Assembly: GCF_026004075.1 (NCBI RefSeq)
Contig: NZ_BPIK01000001.1
Span: 1,900,041-1,964,040 of the forward strand
DNA: 64,000 nt
Source of the DNA: Meiothermus sp.
Lineage (GTDB): Bacteria > Deinococcota > Deinococci > Deinococcales > Thermaceae
Direction of reading: 5' to 3'
Shown piece after piece: positions 27,177-38,843 of this stretch (positions within the stretch are counted from its first letter, which is position 1; each line of letters starts with the position of its first letter). Made by a program: the position numbers and the translations under genes. The notes beneath the pieces are model-generated. The model was given only the letters and a program-made list of their open reading frames with translations, made no database searches and was not told where the DNA came from.

Positions 27177-27800
27177 ATGGCTTTTGGGATGGGTGAAACC
27201 AAGTTACGGATTCTGGAAACCCTGCGCTCGAGGGCAAGTTGCGCGGGTTCGCTGGCCGAGTCGCTGGGCATTTCCAAGGTAGCCGTGCACCGCCACCTGG
27301 AAGATCTCGAGCGCGAAGGGTTGGTACGGGCCCGCCTGGAGAAAAATGAGGGCCGGGGCCGTCCCAAACAGGTCTACCAGGCTGTGGACGAGCAGGCCCC
27401 GTATGCCCGCATGTGCGCCGACGTGCTTACCCATCTCAAAGAGCTTTTTGGGGAAGGGTTGGTACTGGAGGTGCTGACCCGGCGCAACAACAAGCTGCTC
27501 GAGGAGTTAGCCCCGCATATGGAGGGTCTGAGCCTCGAGCAAAAAATTTACCGCCTGGCCGAGTTTCTGACCCAGCAGGGCTACCAGGCCAGCTTTTACC
27601 AGGAAAACGGGGCCTGGTACTTAGAGCAGGCGCGCTGCCCCAAGCTGGCGCTTTCCCTCGAGCACAACGAGTTTTGTCAGACCGAGCTCGAGATGTATCA
27701 GAAGCTTCTGGGTGTCCCCATCACCCGCGAAGAACGTATCGCTGTCGGGAGCGACTGTTGTCGCTACCGTATTGAGCCCACGCTCGAGTCTGGCGAGTAG
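27177..27800 (+). CDS. SufR-like Fe-S-sensing transcriptional regulator
   Basis: 207 aa. The N-terminal winged helix (LRSRASCAGSLAESLGISKVAVHRHLEDLEREGLV) is of the ArsR/DeoR type. The C-terminal half carries the cysteine pattern of SufR relatives: ARCPKLALSLEHNEFC (Cys-x12-Cys), then LLGVPITREERIAVGSDCCRYRI. In SufR these cysteines ligate an Fe-S cluster that controls DNA binding at the suf operon. Its position 7 bp after an Fe-S carrier gene supports the same theme. An ATG at 27189 is an alternative start. Cluster binding is inferred from the pattern. Confidence 0.82.
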   Translation: MAFGMGETKLRILETLRSRASCAGSLAESLGISKVAVHRHLEDLEREGLVRARLEKNEGRGRPKQVYQAVDEQAPYARMCADVLTHLKELFGEGLVLEVLTRRNNKLLEELAPHMEGLSLEQKIYRLAEFLTQQGYQASFYQENGAWYLEQARCPKLALSLEHNEFCQTELEMYQKLLGVPITREERIAVGSDCCRYRIEPTLESGE

Positions 27801-27828
27801 TACCCGAACGAGAGTTATCAGCAAAGCG

Positions 27829-27864
27829 AGGTAGGCCGCCCTCGGAAGGGAGGCGCTTTTTTTA
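27829..27864 (+). terminator. Intrinsic terminator after the SufR-like gene
   Basis: A GC-rich hairpin (CGCC-CTC / GGG-A-GGCG with one bulged A, GGAA loop) is followed by seven T. It lies about 30 bp after the stop and likely ends the Mrp-SufR transcript. Confidence 0.72.
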
Positions 27865-27908
27865 CCGGGCAACGTGCGGGGGGATCCTCTGCGCCGACAG
27901 AATCGTGA

Positions 27909-28004
27909 GCAACCCAGAGCGGCTCTCGCAAAGGGCCAGCCTTTAGAGCCAAAAAAATGCGCTGAATTCGTTTTTTTGCCGCAATAACTGGCGGTAAACA
28001 TATA
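27909..28004 (+). repeat. Dispersed ~95-bp repeat, copy 2
   Basis: Related to 24971-25067. The best shared blocks are GCAACCCAGAGCGGCTCTCG at the left and GCGCTGAATTCG further right. The middle has A7...T7 tracts that can pair. This copy stands just upstream of the 2-oxo acid dehydrogenase promoter, in the same orientation as that operon. Confidence 0.5.
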
Positions 28005-28023
28005 GCTAACCGCGATGGGCGCA

Positions 28024-29385
<1,362 letters not shown>

Positions 29386-29398
29386 AAGCGGAGGATAT

Positions 29399-30373
29399 AT
29401 GCCAACCATGACCCTGATCCAGGCCATAAACACGGCCCTGGACGAAGAGATGAAGCGCGACGAACGCGTGATGTTGCTGGGCGAAGACGTGGGCAAACGG
29501 GGCGGGGTGTTCCTGGCTACCGAGGGCCTCCAGCAAAAATACGGCCCCGACCGGGTGATGGACACCCCTCTCTCGGAGGCTGCCATCATCGGGGCGGCGG
29601 TGGGGCTGGCCGCGCATGGGATGCGCCCGGTGGCCGAAATTCAGTTTGCCGACTATGTATTCCCCGGCATCGACCAGCTTTTTTCTCAGGCCGCCAAACT
29701 GCGCTACCGCTCGGGCGGCCAGTTCAGCGCACCCATGGTGGTGCGCATGCCCACCGGCGGCGGCGTAAAGGGCGGGCACCACCACTCGCAAAGCCCGGAA
29801 GCCCACTTTGCCCACACCGCCGGCCTGAAGGTAATTGTGGTCTCGACCCCCTACGACGCCAAAGGGCTCCTGAAGGCGGCCATTCGCAACGATGACCCGG
29901 TGGTCTTCATGGAGCCCAAGCGCCTGTACCGGGCGGTAAAGGAAGAGGTGCCCGCCGACGACTTTCTGCTGCCCATCGGCAAGGCGGCGGTTCGCCGGGA
30001 GGGCCGGGACATCACGCTGGTTTCCTACGGGGGGCCGATGGTCGAGACCCTCAAAGCCGCCGAGGAGATGGTGGCCGCGGGCCTCGACCCCGAGGTGATC
30101 GACCTGCGCACGGTGATGCCCTGGGACAAAGAAACGGTGCTGGCCTCGGTAGCCAAAACCGGCCGTCTGCTGATGATCTCCGAAGCGCCGCGCACGGCCA
30201 GCATCGCCTCGGAGGTCACCGCTACCGTTTCGGAAGAACTCTTCGACCAACTGCTGGCCCCGCCCCTGCGGGTCACCGGGTTCGACACCCCCTACCCGCT
30301 GGCGCAGGATAAGCTCTATATGCCAACTGTTACCCGTATCCTGGCTGCGGCCAAACGTCTACTGGACTACTAG
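29399..30373 (+). CDS. Branched-chain 2-oxo acid dehydrogenase E1, beta subunit
   Basis: 324 aa, with GCGGAGG before ATG 29399. Family marks are [15 protein letters not shown] with the ThDP-activating Glu, [32 protein letters not shown] and [26 protein letters not shown]. It forms an alpha2beta2 heterotetramer with the preceding product. Second gene of the complex operon, 9 bp before E2. Use of branched-chain substrates rather than pyruvate is inferred from similarity to the Thermus complex. Confidence 0.94.
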   Translation: MPTMTLIQAINTALDEEMKRDERVMLLGEDVGKRGGVFLATEGLQQKYGPDRVMDTPLSEAAIIGAAVGLAAHGMRPVAEIQFADYVFPGIDQLFSQAAKLRYRSGGQFSAPMVVRMPTGGGVKGGHHHSQSPEAHFAHTAGLKVIVVSTPYDAKGLLKAAIRNDDPVVFMEPKRLYRAVKEEVPADDFLLPIGKAAVRREGRDITLVSYGGPMVETLKAAEEMVAAGLDPEVIDLRTVMPWDKETVLASVAKTGRLLMISEAPRTASIASEVTATVSEELFDQLLAPPLRVTGFDTPYPLAQDKLYMPTVTRILAAAKRLLDY

Positions 30374-30382
30374 GGAGGAATC

Positions 30383-31786
<1,404 letters not shown>

Positions 31787-31804
31787 TTTTTCGCCGTGTG
31801 GATT

Positions 31805-31833
31805 TTGTTTTTCACACCTAGCTCGACTAGAAT
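31805..31833 (+). promoter_or_regulatory. Promoter of lpd
   Basis: TTGTTT (31805-31810), 17-bp spacer, TAGAAT (31828-31833). The transcript would start within a few bases of ATG 31843, so lpd can be expressed apart from E1/E2, as expected for an E3 shared by several complexes. Confidence 0.6.
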
Positions 31834-31842
31834 GGAGTGTCT

Positions 31843-33237
31843 ATGTCCACCATCTACGACGTAATCGTGATCGGAACCGGCCCCGGCGGCTACCATGCGG
31901 CCATCCGGGCCGCCCAGCTTGGCAAGAAGGTGCTGGCGGTAGAGGCCGAGTATGTGGGGGGGGTCTGCCTGAACGTGGGCTGCATTCCCACCAAAGCCCT
32001 GCTGCACGCTGCCGAGGAGTTGGAGGGCACCAAGCATGGCAGCACCTTTGGTCTGGAAGTTAAGGAGGCCAGGCTCGACCTGAAAAAGCTGGGCGGCTGG
32101 CGCGACGGCATCGTCAAGAAACTGACCGGCGGGGTCTCGCAGCTCTTGAAGGGCAACAAGGTAGATCTGAAAACCGGCTTTGCCAGGTTTGTTGATAAAA
32201 ACACCATCGAGGTAGGGGGCGAGCGCATCCAGGGCAAGACCTTCATCGTGGCTACCGGCTCGGAGCCCAACACCCTGCCCGGTTTCGAGGTTGACCAGAA
32301 AGACATCGTGGACTCCACCGGGGCCCTGCGCGTCGAGGATAAGTTCCCCAAGCGGATGCTCTGCATCGGCGGGGGGGCGATTGGGCTCGAGTTCGCCCAG
32401 GTCTACAAGCGCATGGGGGCCGAGGTCACAGTGATCGAGTTCATGGGCCAGATTCTGCCCGCCGCCGACCCCGAGACCGCCAATCTGCTGGCTAAAATCC
32501 TGGGCAAGCAGGGCATCGCCATCAAAACCCACACCAAAGGCGTGAAGGTCGAGCGCAAGAAAGACGGCCTTTACGTCACCCTCGAGCACACCCAGACCGG
32601 CCAGCAGGAAACGCTGGTGGTGGACAAGATTCTGGTGGCCACCGGGCGCAGGCCGCGGGGCAAGGGGCTGGGCCTCGAGGCCATCGGGGTGGTGGTAGAC
32701 GAGCGCGGTTACATCCCCACCAACGAAAAAATGGAGACCAACGTACCTGGCATCTACGCCATCGGCGACGTCACCCGCCCGCCCCTGCTGGCCCACAAAG
32801 CCATGAAGGAGGGCCTGATTGCCGCCGAGAACGCCGCCGGGGGCAACGCGGTAATGGACTACCAGATTCCCAACGTGGTCTACACCAGCCCCGAGTGGGC
32901 CGCGGTGGGCCTGACCGAGGAAGAAGCCACCAAGGCCGGCTACAAGGTCAAGGTGGGCAAGTTCCCGCTCTCGGCCTCGGGCCGGGCCATGACCCTGGAA
33001 GCCACCGACGGCCTGATCAAGCTCATCGGCGACGCCGAGACCGACCTGTTGCTGGGGGGACATATCGTGGGCCCCAACGCTTCCGACATGATCGCCGAGA
33101 TCGCCCTGGCCCTGGAGATGGGCGCCACCGTGACTGACGTGGGCCTCACCGTGCACGCCCACCCCACGCTCTCCGAGGGCATCATGGAGGCCGCCGAGCA
33201 CCTGCACCGCCAGGCCATCCACATCGCCAACCGCTAG
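31843..33237 (+). CDS. lpd: Dihydrolipoyl dehydrogenase (E3)
   Basis: 464 aa from ATG 31843; a GTG two codons earlier overlaps the RBS. FAD-binding [17 protein letters not shown], the redox-active disulfide [16 protein letters not shown], the NAD-binding motif [19 protein letters not shown] and the C-terminal interface with catalytic His-Glu (HAHPTLSE) are all present. It reoxidises the E2 lipoyl group with NAD. It has its own promoter, so it probably also serves the pyruvate or 2-oxoglutarate complexes or glycine cleavage. Confidence 0.96.
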   Translation: MSTIYDVIVIGTGPGGYHAAIRAAQLGKKVLAVEAEYVGGVCLNVGCIPTKALLHAAEELEGTKHGSTFGLEVKEARLDLKKLGGWRDGIVKKLTGGVSQLLKGNKVDLKTGFARFVDKNTIEVGGERIQGKTFIVATGSEPNTLPGFEVDQKDIVDSTGALRVEDKFPKRMLCIGGGAIGLEFAQVYKRMGAEVTVIEFMGQILPAADPETANLLAKILGKQGIAIKTHTKGVKVERKKDGLYVTLEHTQTGQQETLVVDKILVATGRRPRGKGLGLEAIGVVVDERGYIPTNEKMETNVPGIYAIGDVTRPPLLAHKAMKEGLIAAENAAGGNAVMDYQIPNVVYTSPEWAAVGLTEEEATKAGYKVKVGKFPLSASGRAMTLEATDGLIKLIGDAETDLLLGGHIVGPNASDMIAEIALALEMGATVTDVGLTVHAHPTLSEGIMEAAEHLHRQAIHIANR

Positions 33238-33260
33238 GCTTTCTGGTATAACTGCCTTGC

Positions 33261-33803
33261 ATGCGGATTCGTGCGACCCTAAACGCCCTGGCCCTCCGGC
33301 TCGACGGCAACGAAACCCCGGAACTGCTGCACAAAGCCCTGGCCGACCTGCCCCCGCTGCCCCTCGAGGTCGAGGTGGCCGGGGTGGTGGGCCAGGGGGT
33401 GCTGGAGGCCCTGCTCGAGCTCGGACGCGAGCGGGGCTTGCAGCTCAGGCCGCCGCGGGGCGAGAAATACATCCCCTACACCGAGGTGATTGACCAAACC
33501 GTCCGCTCGGGCGTGCGCATCGAGTCGCCGGGCACGGTGGTCATCCTGGGCGACGTAAACGCCGGGGCCGAAGTGGTGGCCGCCGGCGACATTATCGTGG
33601 TGGGCAAGCTACGCGGGCTGGCCCACGCCGGGGCCACCGGCCAGGAAGAGGCCGCCATCTGGGCCATGAGCCTGGAGGCCAAGCAGATCCGCATCGCCCA
33701 TCATGTGGCCCAGGCCCCTGCCGGCGAGGCCAGCGCGCGCAACCCCGAGCGGGCCAGGGTTGTGAATGGCCAGATCGTGCTGGAAGCCTGGGGCAAGCGC
33801 TAG
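33261..33803 (+). CDS. minC: Septum site-determining protein MinC
   Basis: 180 aa. The N-terminal FtsZ-inhibiting domain is short and diverged. The C-terminal beta-helix is clear: VRSGVRIESPGTVVILGDVNAGAEVVAAGDIIVVGKLRGLAHAGATG. A TATAAC box at 33247-33252 lies 8 nt before the ATG, suggesting a leaderless mRNA separate from lpd. MinC blocks polar division with MinD; no minD or minE gene follows here, since the next gene is convergent. Confidence 0.9.
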   Translation: MRIRATLNALALRLDGNETPELLHKALADLPPLPLEVEVAGVVGQGVLEALLELGRERGLQLRPPRGEKYIPYTEVIDQTVRSGVRIESPGTVVILGDVNAGAEVVAAGDIIVVGKLRGLAHAGATGQEEAAIWAMSLEAKQIRIAHHVAQAPAGEASARNPERARVVNGQIVLEAWGKR

Positions 33804-33869
33804 GCAGCCCAGGTAATTTTCCCTCACCCCAGGACAAATACGTGGTTGACTGCAACGGGCCAGGGGGCT

Positions 33870-34307
33870 CTAAAAACCAATCCCCCCCGCCGGCTCTCCG
33901 TAGCGCTTGAGCACCAGGTCAATCACCCAGCCCGTCACCGCCACATACAACCAGACCGGCACCGTCCAGCGAGCCCAGGCCTTATGGATAGTAAAGCGCT
34001 GCTTGAAGGCGTTGTAGAGCAGCCACAAAACCAGCGGGCCGTTCAGGGCGGCCAGGATGGTGTGGCTGATTAGCAAGGCATAGTACGCACCGCGCCACTC
34101 CTCGGGCCCGACGTAGCGGGTGGTGCCATACAGCCCCCATTTGAGCAGGTAAAACACCAAAAACAAAGCGGCCAAACCCGTTGCCAGCAGCATGACCCGT
34201 GGGTGCCAGACCCGATCCCCTCGCTTGATCAAGATCACGCCCACCACCACCGCCAAACCCGAAAGCGCAATAAGCGTCGCAGCGATATCTCCCAGTAACT
34301 CTCCCAT
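33870..34307 (-). CDS. DUF420 (CtaM/YozB-like) membrane protein
   Basis: 145 aa with four membrane helices (IAATLIALSGLAVVVGVILI, MLLATGLAALFLVFYLL, YALLISHTILAALNGPLVLWLL, WTVPVWLYVAVTGWVIDLVL) and several histidines near helix ends (WHPRVM, ISHTIL, IHKAWARWT). These are the marks of DUF420. The Bacillus member CtaM is needed to make active cytochrome caa3 oxidase. No oxidase genes are adjacent. It is convergent with minC; the 66 bp between them contain nothing I can name. Confidence 0.85.
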   Translation of the reverse strand: MGELLGDIAATLIALSGLAVVVGVILIKRGDRVWHPRVMLLATGLAALFLVFYLLKWGLYGTTRYVGPEEWRGAYYALLISHTILAALNGPLVLWLLYNAFKQRFTIHKAWARWTVPVWLYVAVTGWVIDLVLKRYGEPAGGIGF

Positions 34308-34381
34308 CTAAATCGGCTCCTCACTTGGGCCACAGGGTTCTCCTATGGCATGCTCGAGTAGTGTAGGGGTCTGCGGACTAG

Positions 34382-34720
34382 TTATCCCTGGCGTTGGCTC
34401 ACAAATTCGCTGTTGAGTTTTTCCGCCAACCGACGTACCCGCTCCTGCCTCGAGCTGCGGGCATAGCTATAGCCTAGCATAAAAAACCGCTCGGCCTCGT
34501 TACGCTTGCCTAACTGGCGCTGTAACTGGGCCAGCCGCAGATAGGCCAGGGCCATCAAGCCGTCGCGCTCCTTGGAGGGGCGGGCAGCTTCCAGCAAGGC
34601 CACCGCTTCCTTTAGCAAACCCACCGCCTGCTCGAGCGGGGCCTCACGGGCATCCCGAATAAACACCGCGGCCTGATCGAGCAAGCGTTGCACAAACCCC
34701 AGTATATCGAGCCAAAGCAC
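34382..34720 (-). CDS. Small TPR-like helical protein
   Basis: 112 aa from GTG 34720, or about 103 aa from GTG 34693. The second is attractive because TATACT (34701-34706, minus strand) stands 7 nt before it, the leaderless pattern. Two to three helical pairs resemble tetratricopeptide repeats (LMALAYLRLAQLQRQLGKRNEAERFFMLGYSYARSS). No other domain is present, so it is probably a protein-binding adaptor. It is divergent from the DapA-like gene; no partner is evident. Confidence 0.7.
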   Translation of the reverse strand: MLWLDILGFVQRLLDQAAVFIRDAREAPLEQAVGLLKEAVALLEAARPSKERDGLMALAYLRLAQLQRQLGKRNEAERFFMLGYSYARSSRQERVRRLAEKLNSEFVSQRQG

Positions 34721-34734
34721 TCAGGGATAGCCTT

Positions 34735-34763
34735 TTCAATTAACCCTGGCCTTGCGATACAAT
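34735..34763 (+). promoter_or_regulatory. Promoter of the DapA-like gene
   Basis: TTCAAT (34735-34740), 17-bp spacer, TACAAT (34758-34763), then an AAAAGGA RBS before ATG 34795. The -35 is weak, the rest good. Confidence 0.5.
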
Positions 34764-34794
34764 CACCTGGCTTTATAAAAAGGAAAACAGCCCT

Positions 34795-35655
34795 ATGATC
34801 ATCCCGCCCCTACCCACCCCCTTCGACCACAACGGCCGCCTCGATACCGAAGCCTTCCGCGCACTGGCCCAGGCCATCGAACCCCATGTGGACGGCCTGC
34901 TGTTCTACGGCTCCAACGGCGAGGGCGTTCATCTGACCCGCGAGGAGCGGGCGGCGGGCCTGGCCGTCCAGACCCCCCAGAAGCCCGCCATGGTGGGCCT
35001 GATGGAAGAGACCCTGGCCCAGGCCGCCATCGCCCTCGAGGAGGCCGCTAGCCTTGGGGCCAAAGTGCTGGTCACACCCCCCCGCTACTACGAGGCCAAC
35101 CTGGGCCCCGACGGCCTGCTGCGCTACTTCGGCGGGATTGCCGATATGGGCCGGGCCGAGGTCTGGCTGTACCATGTGCCGGCCAATACCAAAGCCCCGC
35201 TACCCCTACCGGTGGTGGCCGAGCTGGCCCGGCACCCCAGGATTGGAGGACTGAAAGACTCCAGCGGGGAGCTGGCCCGCATGGCCTTCTACGCCTCGCA
35301 AAACCTGGGCATCCAGCTTTACACCGGCCACGCCCCCACCTTTCTGGGGGCTTTAGCGCACGGCGCCCACGGGGGTATTCTGGCGGTCTCGAACCTGGCC
35401 CCCAAACCCTATAAAAGGCTGCTCGAGCTCTGGCGGGCCGGCCAGGTGGCCGAGGCCCAGGCCCTGCAAGCCGAACTCGAGCCCTTTGGCCGGGTGCTGG
35501 CCCAGGGGGGCTTTGTGCTCCTGAAGCAGGCCCTGCGCCACCTGGGCCTGCCCGGAGGCTACCCCCGCCCCCCCTACCCTGCCGAAAGCCCGGTCTGGCC
35601 TAGCTTCAAGCCCCTTCTGGAAGCCTTCAAAGAACGGGGCTGGACAGTAGGTTAA
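34795..35655 (+). CDS. Dihydrodipicolinate synthase/N-acetylneuraminate lyase superfamily aldolase
   Basis: 286 aa with a TIM-barrel DapA fold. The YGSNGEGVHLTREER segment corresponds to the GTTGE motif with an altered lead. The proton-relay Tyr is in WLYHVPANT and the Schiff-base Lys in IGGLKDSSGELARM. The G-S-N-G-E change and the lack of lysine genes nearby make a sugar-acid, hydroxyproline or 4-hydroxy-2-oxoglutarate type aldolase more likely than true DapA. It is a stand-alone gene with its own promoter. Family is sure, substrate unknown. Confidence 0.88.
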   Translation: MIIPPLPTPFDHNGRLDTEAFRALAQAIEPHVDGLLFYGSNGEGVHLTREERAAGLAVQTPQKPAMVGLMEETLAQAAIALEEAASLGAKVLVTPPRYYEANLGPDGLLRYFGGIADMGRAEVWLYHVPANTKAPLPLPVVAELARHPRIGGLKDSSGELARMAFYASQNLGIQLYTGHAPTFLGALAHGAHGGILAVSNLAPKPYKRLLELWRAGQVAEAQALQAELEPFGRVLAQGGFVLLKQALRHLGLPGGYPRPPYPAESPVWPSFKPLLEAFKERGWTVG

Positions 35656-35722
35656 GGCTCGCTAAGTGAGCAATTCGGTGTTAGGCTACCGCAAATTCGG
35701 TAAGCTCAACTGGGAGATAACC

Positions 35723-36508
35723 ATGAAGCGATACGCACCGTGGCTCTTGTTCGTACTGGCTTTGCTGCTGAGCGCTTGCGTACCCCAGGCGGTGCGGCCC
35801 CAGCCCCCCCAGGTCGAGCTGTTGCAGTTTAGCCTGGTCTCCATAGACCCCTTCAGCGGGCGGGGCGAGTTTGACGTGCGCCTGCGCCTGACCAACACCA
35901 ACTCCTTTACCCTGCCCTTGCTGGACAGCACCCTCACCGCCGAGCTGGGGGGCTCGCAGTTCCGCCTGACCCTGCCCGCTCTGGAAATCCCCGCCGGGGC
36001 CAGCCGCGAGGCCCAGACCCGCCTGGTGGTGCCCCTGGTGGAGGGCACCCGCGCCCTGGCCAGCCTGGTGGGCGGCCAGAGCACCCGCTTCCGCCTCCTG
36101 GGTGAGCTGCGGGTGCAGCTCGGCCCGGCAGTGGTTCCGATTGGGCCGGTGACGCTCCTGGATCGCGAGGTGCGCATCCAGTTCACCTTCCGGCTCCCTA
36201 CCATCCGCCTGGTCGAGATCCGGCTGGACGGGCTGGCCGTCCGGCTGGTGCTGGAGGTAGAGAACCCCAACCCCATCGGGTTTACCCTGGAGGGCCCGCT
36301 GCGCCTCCTGGTTGGCGGGCGGAGCGTGGCCGAGAGCGCGTTCAACCTGGGGCTTGGGCCCAATGGGCGCAACCGGGGCGAGCTGCGCCTGGGTTTGTCG
36401 GGGCTGCCGGGCTTTGGGGGTGTGAGCGTAGACCTGGGGCTTACGGCCCGCATTCCGGGCATCCTGGATCGGCCGGTGGTGCAGGTTTTGCAGGGGGTGT
36501 TGCGGTAG
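35723..36508 (+). CDS. LEA14/WHy-domain lipoprotein
   Basis: 261 aa from ATG 35723 (GGGAG upstream); an in-frame start at 35666 would bury the signal peptide. It has a lipoprotein signal, KRYAPWLLFVLALLLSAC, with the +1 Cys at about residue 19. Two tandem beta-sandwich repeats of the water-stress/hypersensitive-response (LEA14) type follow, each beginning with a strand of the VRLRLTNTNSFTLPL or LVLEVENPNPIGFTL kind. Such proteins are associated with desiccation or membrane-linked stress. Anchored at the outer face of a membrane. There is no operon partner. Confidence 0.82.
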   Translation: MKRYAPWLLFVLALLLSACVPQAVRPQPPQVELLQFSLVSIDPFSGRGEFDVRLRLTNTNSFTLPLLDSTLTAELGGSQFRLTLPALEIPAGASREAQTRLVVPLVEGTRALASLVGGQSTRFRLLGELRVQLGPAVVPIGPVTLLDREVRIQFTFRLPTIRLVEIRLDGLAVRLVLEVENPNPIGFTLEGPLRLLVGGRSVAESAFNLGLGPNGRNRGELRLGLSGLPGFGGVSVDLGLTARIPGILDRPVVQVLQGVLR

Positions 36509-36565
36509 CCAACGGGCTGTACCCAAACAGCATAGTCTGAGTCTGGTGGTAGACTATCGTTACCC

Positions 36566-37132
36566 ATGCCCGATCTGCCCCTTGAGCTGGCTCAGATTTT
36601 TCACGACCCAAACCTGCTGCGGCTGCTCGAGGCCTTCAAAACACCCTGCACCACGGCGGAGGCAGCGCGCAAGCTGGGCGAGCCCGCCAACCGGATTGGT
36701 CACCGCGTACACAAGCTCAGGAGAGCGGGCCTCCTGATCGAGGTGAGGCGCCAGGGGCGCAAAGTCTTCTGGCAAGCCCGCTCCCTCAGGCACACCCTAC
36801 CGCCCTCGAGCGAGCTTTTGGTCGCCAGCCTCGAGCACGTGGACAGGCTGCTGGAAGAGTTGGGCGCTGCCATCAAGAAACAGCTCGAGCGGCGCTTTTT
36901 GCTAGGTGACAGGCCTGCCGATCCTGCGCCCACCCTGGTAAGCCTTCAAGACCACCCCGATCTCGAGCCCCTCTTGCCGCAAGTCTACCTGGCCACCAAA
37001 GCACTTTCTGAATCGAGCCGCCAGCAGCTACGGGCTCTGACCCACCAAATTCGAGAGGTGGTTCGGTCGGAAGCGAACCGCCAAGGTTCCAAAACCGTGG
37101 TGGGCATCTTCGTGGTTGAGCTGAGTGATTGA
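36566..37132 (+). CDS. ArsR-type winged-helix regulator
   Basis: 188 aa. The N-terminal winged helix (LLRLLEAFKTPCTTAEAARKLGEPANRIGHRVHKLRRAGLLIEV) is followed by a helical region and an alpha/beta C-terminal part without metal-site cysteines. A TATCGT box lies 5 nt, and a TAGACT box 10 nt, before the ATG, so the mRNA is probably leaderless. It stands upstream of an AT-rich unknown gene and an ABC exporter on the same strand and could regulate either; no operator is evident. Confidence 0.75.
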   Translation: MPDLPLELAQIFHDPNLLRLLEAFKTPCTTAEAARKLGEPANRIGHRVHKLRRAGLLIEVRRQGRKVFWQARSLRHTLPPSSELLVASLEHVDRLLEELGAAIKKQLERRFLLGDRPADPAPTLVSLQDHPDLEPLLPQVYLATKALSESSRQQLRALTHQIREVVRSEANRQGSKTVVGIFVVELSD

Positions 37133-37209
37133 TCTCGCATGACAGCAAAGGCACTTGAAACTGTTATCACACAAACGTAAATGTTTTGTCGAGCCAAAAG
37201 GAGGCTACT

Positions 37210-37752
37210 ATGCTCAAGTCACAGCATCAGAGCGATAAAAATTTTCAAACTGTTTCGCTAGTAGAGCAAGCCATCGCGCTCGGAGCAAAGTCACCGCTAG
37301 AACTCGATAAAGTTCTAAGGCACATGGGTTTAGAGCCCCGCCTTGTCAACCCCTTTCTTGCAACAAAGGTTAGTTATTTGGGACACACTTATCTTTACCT
37401 ACCCATCCAAATATCTGACGACCCGGGAGGTCGCCGTTCAATTTATTTTCTCAACACTTCTGAGGAGGCTCCCACTGGATTCATAATTCCCCTTCAAGAT
37501 GATTCTGACCAAATTTTGGTTCGATGGATTGAGAGAATATCCGGGAATGGTAAGGCGAAAACTGGAGACCAGTATATTGAGCGCATTAGGTACCTGAGTG
37601 GCGAAGTTCTTGCCGAGTGCAAGTGCGAGTTAGAAGTTCTTGATGAAGAAAAAGGCCTAGGCCGCTTCAAACAAATGGCAGCGCCTTTTGCAACAATAAC
37701 ACCTTTTGGCAGGGTCTGGATTGGTTGGAGCTTGATACTCATAGAGTGGTAA
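37210..37752 (+). CDS. AT-rich hypothetical protein, likely acquired
   Basis: 180 aa from ATG 37210, with AAAAGGAGG at ideal spacing. Codon use stands apart from the window: many A- or T-ending codons (AAA, GAT, ATT, CTT, TTT) where neighbours use G/C almost only. The product has no signal peptide or membrane helix. It is beta-rich at the end (ATITPFGRVWIGWSLILIEW) and carries a short CKCEL motif. I do not recognise a family. Composition suggests recent transfer, although no IS or repeat flanks it. Confidence 0.75.
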   Translation: MLKSQHQSDKNFQTVSLVEQAIALGAKSPLELDKVLRHMGLEPRLVNPFLATKVSYLGHTYLYLPIQISDDPGGRRSIYFLNTSEEAPTGFIIPLQDDSDQILVRWIERISGNGKAKTGDQYIERIRYLSGEVLAECKCELEVLDEEKGLGRFKQMAAPFATITPFGRVWIGWSLILIEW

Positions 37753-37754
37753 CT

Positions 37755-37931
37755 ATGAACCTCTGGCTTTGGATCGGCGCATTGCTCATGGCTGGCTCTT
37801 TGCTGACCTGGGCTGTCACCGGGGTTTCGGGCATGGGCGAGGGAAGTCTGCGGGTTCTGCCCCGGTTGCTGCTAGCACTGGGGCTACTGACTACTCTGGT
37901 GGGCCTAGGAAAACGTTTGATGATAATCTAA
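37755..37931 (+). CDS. Small two-helix membrane protein
   Basis: 58 aa from ATG 37755, three bases after the previous stop. Two hydrophobic helices (LWLWIGALLMAGSLLTWAV and VLPRLLLALGLLTTLVGLG) are separated by a short Gly-rich loop. Codon use is normal for this genome, unlike the preceding gene, and the ABC ATPase gene starts 6 bp later. It may therefore be an accessory part of the exporter. No known family. Confidence 0.65.
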   Translation: MNLWLWIGALLMAGSLLTWAVTGVSGMGEGSLRVLPRLLLALGLLTTLVGLGKRLMII

Positions 37932-37937
37932 AGCCTG

Positions 37938-38843
37938 ATGAACGCTGTGCTCGAGGTCACCGGCCTGCGCAAACGCTTTGGCAGTCTGGTTGCGGTGGAT
38001 GGGGTGAGCCTGCATCTGGCGGCGGGGGAGGTGCTGGCCTTCCTGGGCCCCAACGGGGCGGGCAAGACCACCACCATCAAGATGCTGGCCGGGTTGCTCT
38101 GGCCCGATGGGGGCCAGGTGCAACTGCTGGGCCAGAGCCCTCACCAAAACCCCTGGGCCCTGCGCCACCTGGGGGCGGTGCTGGAGGGCAACCGCAACGT
38201 CTACTGGCGCATGACCGCACTGGAGAACCTGGTCTATTTTGGGGTGGCCCGTGGGCTGCGCTACCAGGCGGCCCAGCGCCGGGCGCGGGCTTTGCTCGAG
38301 CAGCTCGAGCTTGGCGCCAAAAGCCACACCGAGGTGCGCCACCTTTCGCGCGGGATGCAACAAAAGCTCTCGCTGGCGGTGGCCCTGATGCACGACCCCG
38401 AGCTTTTGCTCCTGGACGAGCCCACCCTGGGGCTGGACGTGGAGAGCGCCCTGCGGGTCGAAAGCATGGTGCGGGAGCTGGCCCAGGCCGGCAAGGCCAT
38501 CCTCCTGACCACCCACCAGCTCGAGGTGGCCCAGCGCCTGGCTGGCCGCATCGCCATCATCCAGCAGGGGCGCATTGTGCTAGAGGGCCGCACGCCCGAG
38601 CTGCTGGGCCGCTTTGCCGGGGAGCACTACCTGATCGAAACGGAAACCCCGCTCTCACCCGCGCAGCTCGGCCACCTGCGCTCGCTGGGCCTCGAGGGCG
38701 AGGGGCCACCATATGTGTACCATGGCGATAGCGACGGATTGTGGCGGCTGCTCGAGGCCCTCAAGCCCACACCCCTCAAGAAGGTAGCGCGGGCCGAGGC
38801 CGATCTGCTCGAGGTTTTCCTGAAGGTGGTGGGCCGTGCTTGA
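37938..38843 (+). CDS. ABC-2 type exporter, ATP-binding protein
   Basis: 301 aa. Walker A FLGPNGAGKTTTIKML, a Q-loop region, signature LSRGMQQKLSLAVAL and Walker B LLLLDEPTLGLDV, with the switch His in LTTHQL. A C-terminal extension of about 80 residues is usual in DrrA/CcmA-type ATPases. It pairs with the permease gene, which starts 8 bp inside its end. The exported substrate (drug, polysaccharide or lipid) cannot be deduced. Confidence 0.92.
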   Translation: MNAVLEVTGLRKRFGSLVAVDGVSLHLAAGEVLAFLGPNGAGKTTTIKMLAGLLWPDGGQVQLLGQSPHQNPWALRHLGAVLEGNRNVYWRMTALENLVYFGVARGLRYQAAQRRARALLEQLELGAKSHTEVRHLSRGMQQKLSLAVALMHDPELLLLDEPTLGLDVESALRVESMVRELAQAGKAILLTTHQLEVAQRLAGRIAIIQQGRIVLEGRTPELLGRFAGEHYLIETETPLSPAQLGHLRSLGLEGEGPPYVYHGDSDGLWRLLEALKPTPLKKVARAEADLLEVFLKVVGRA

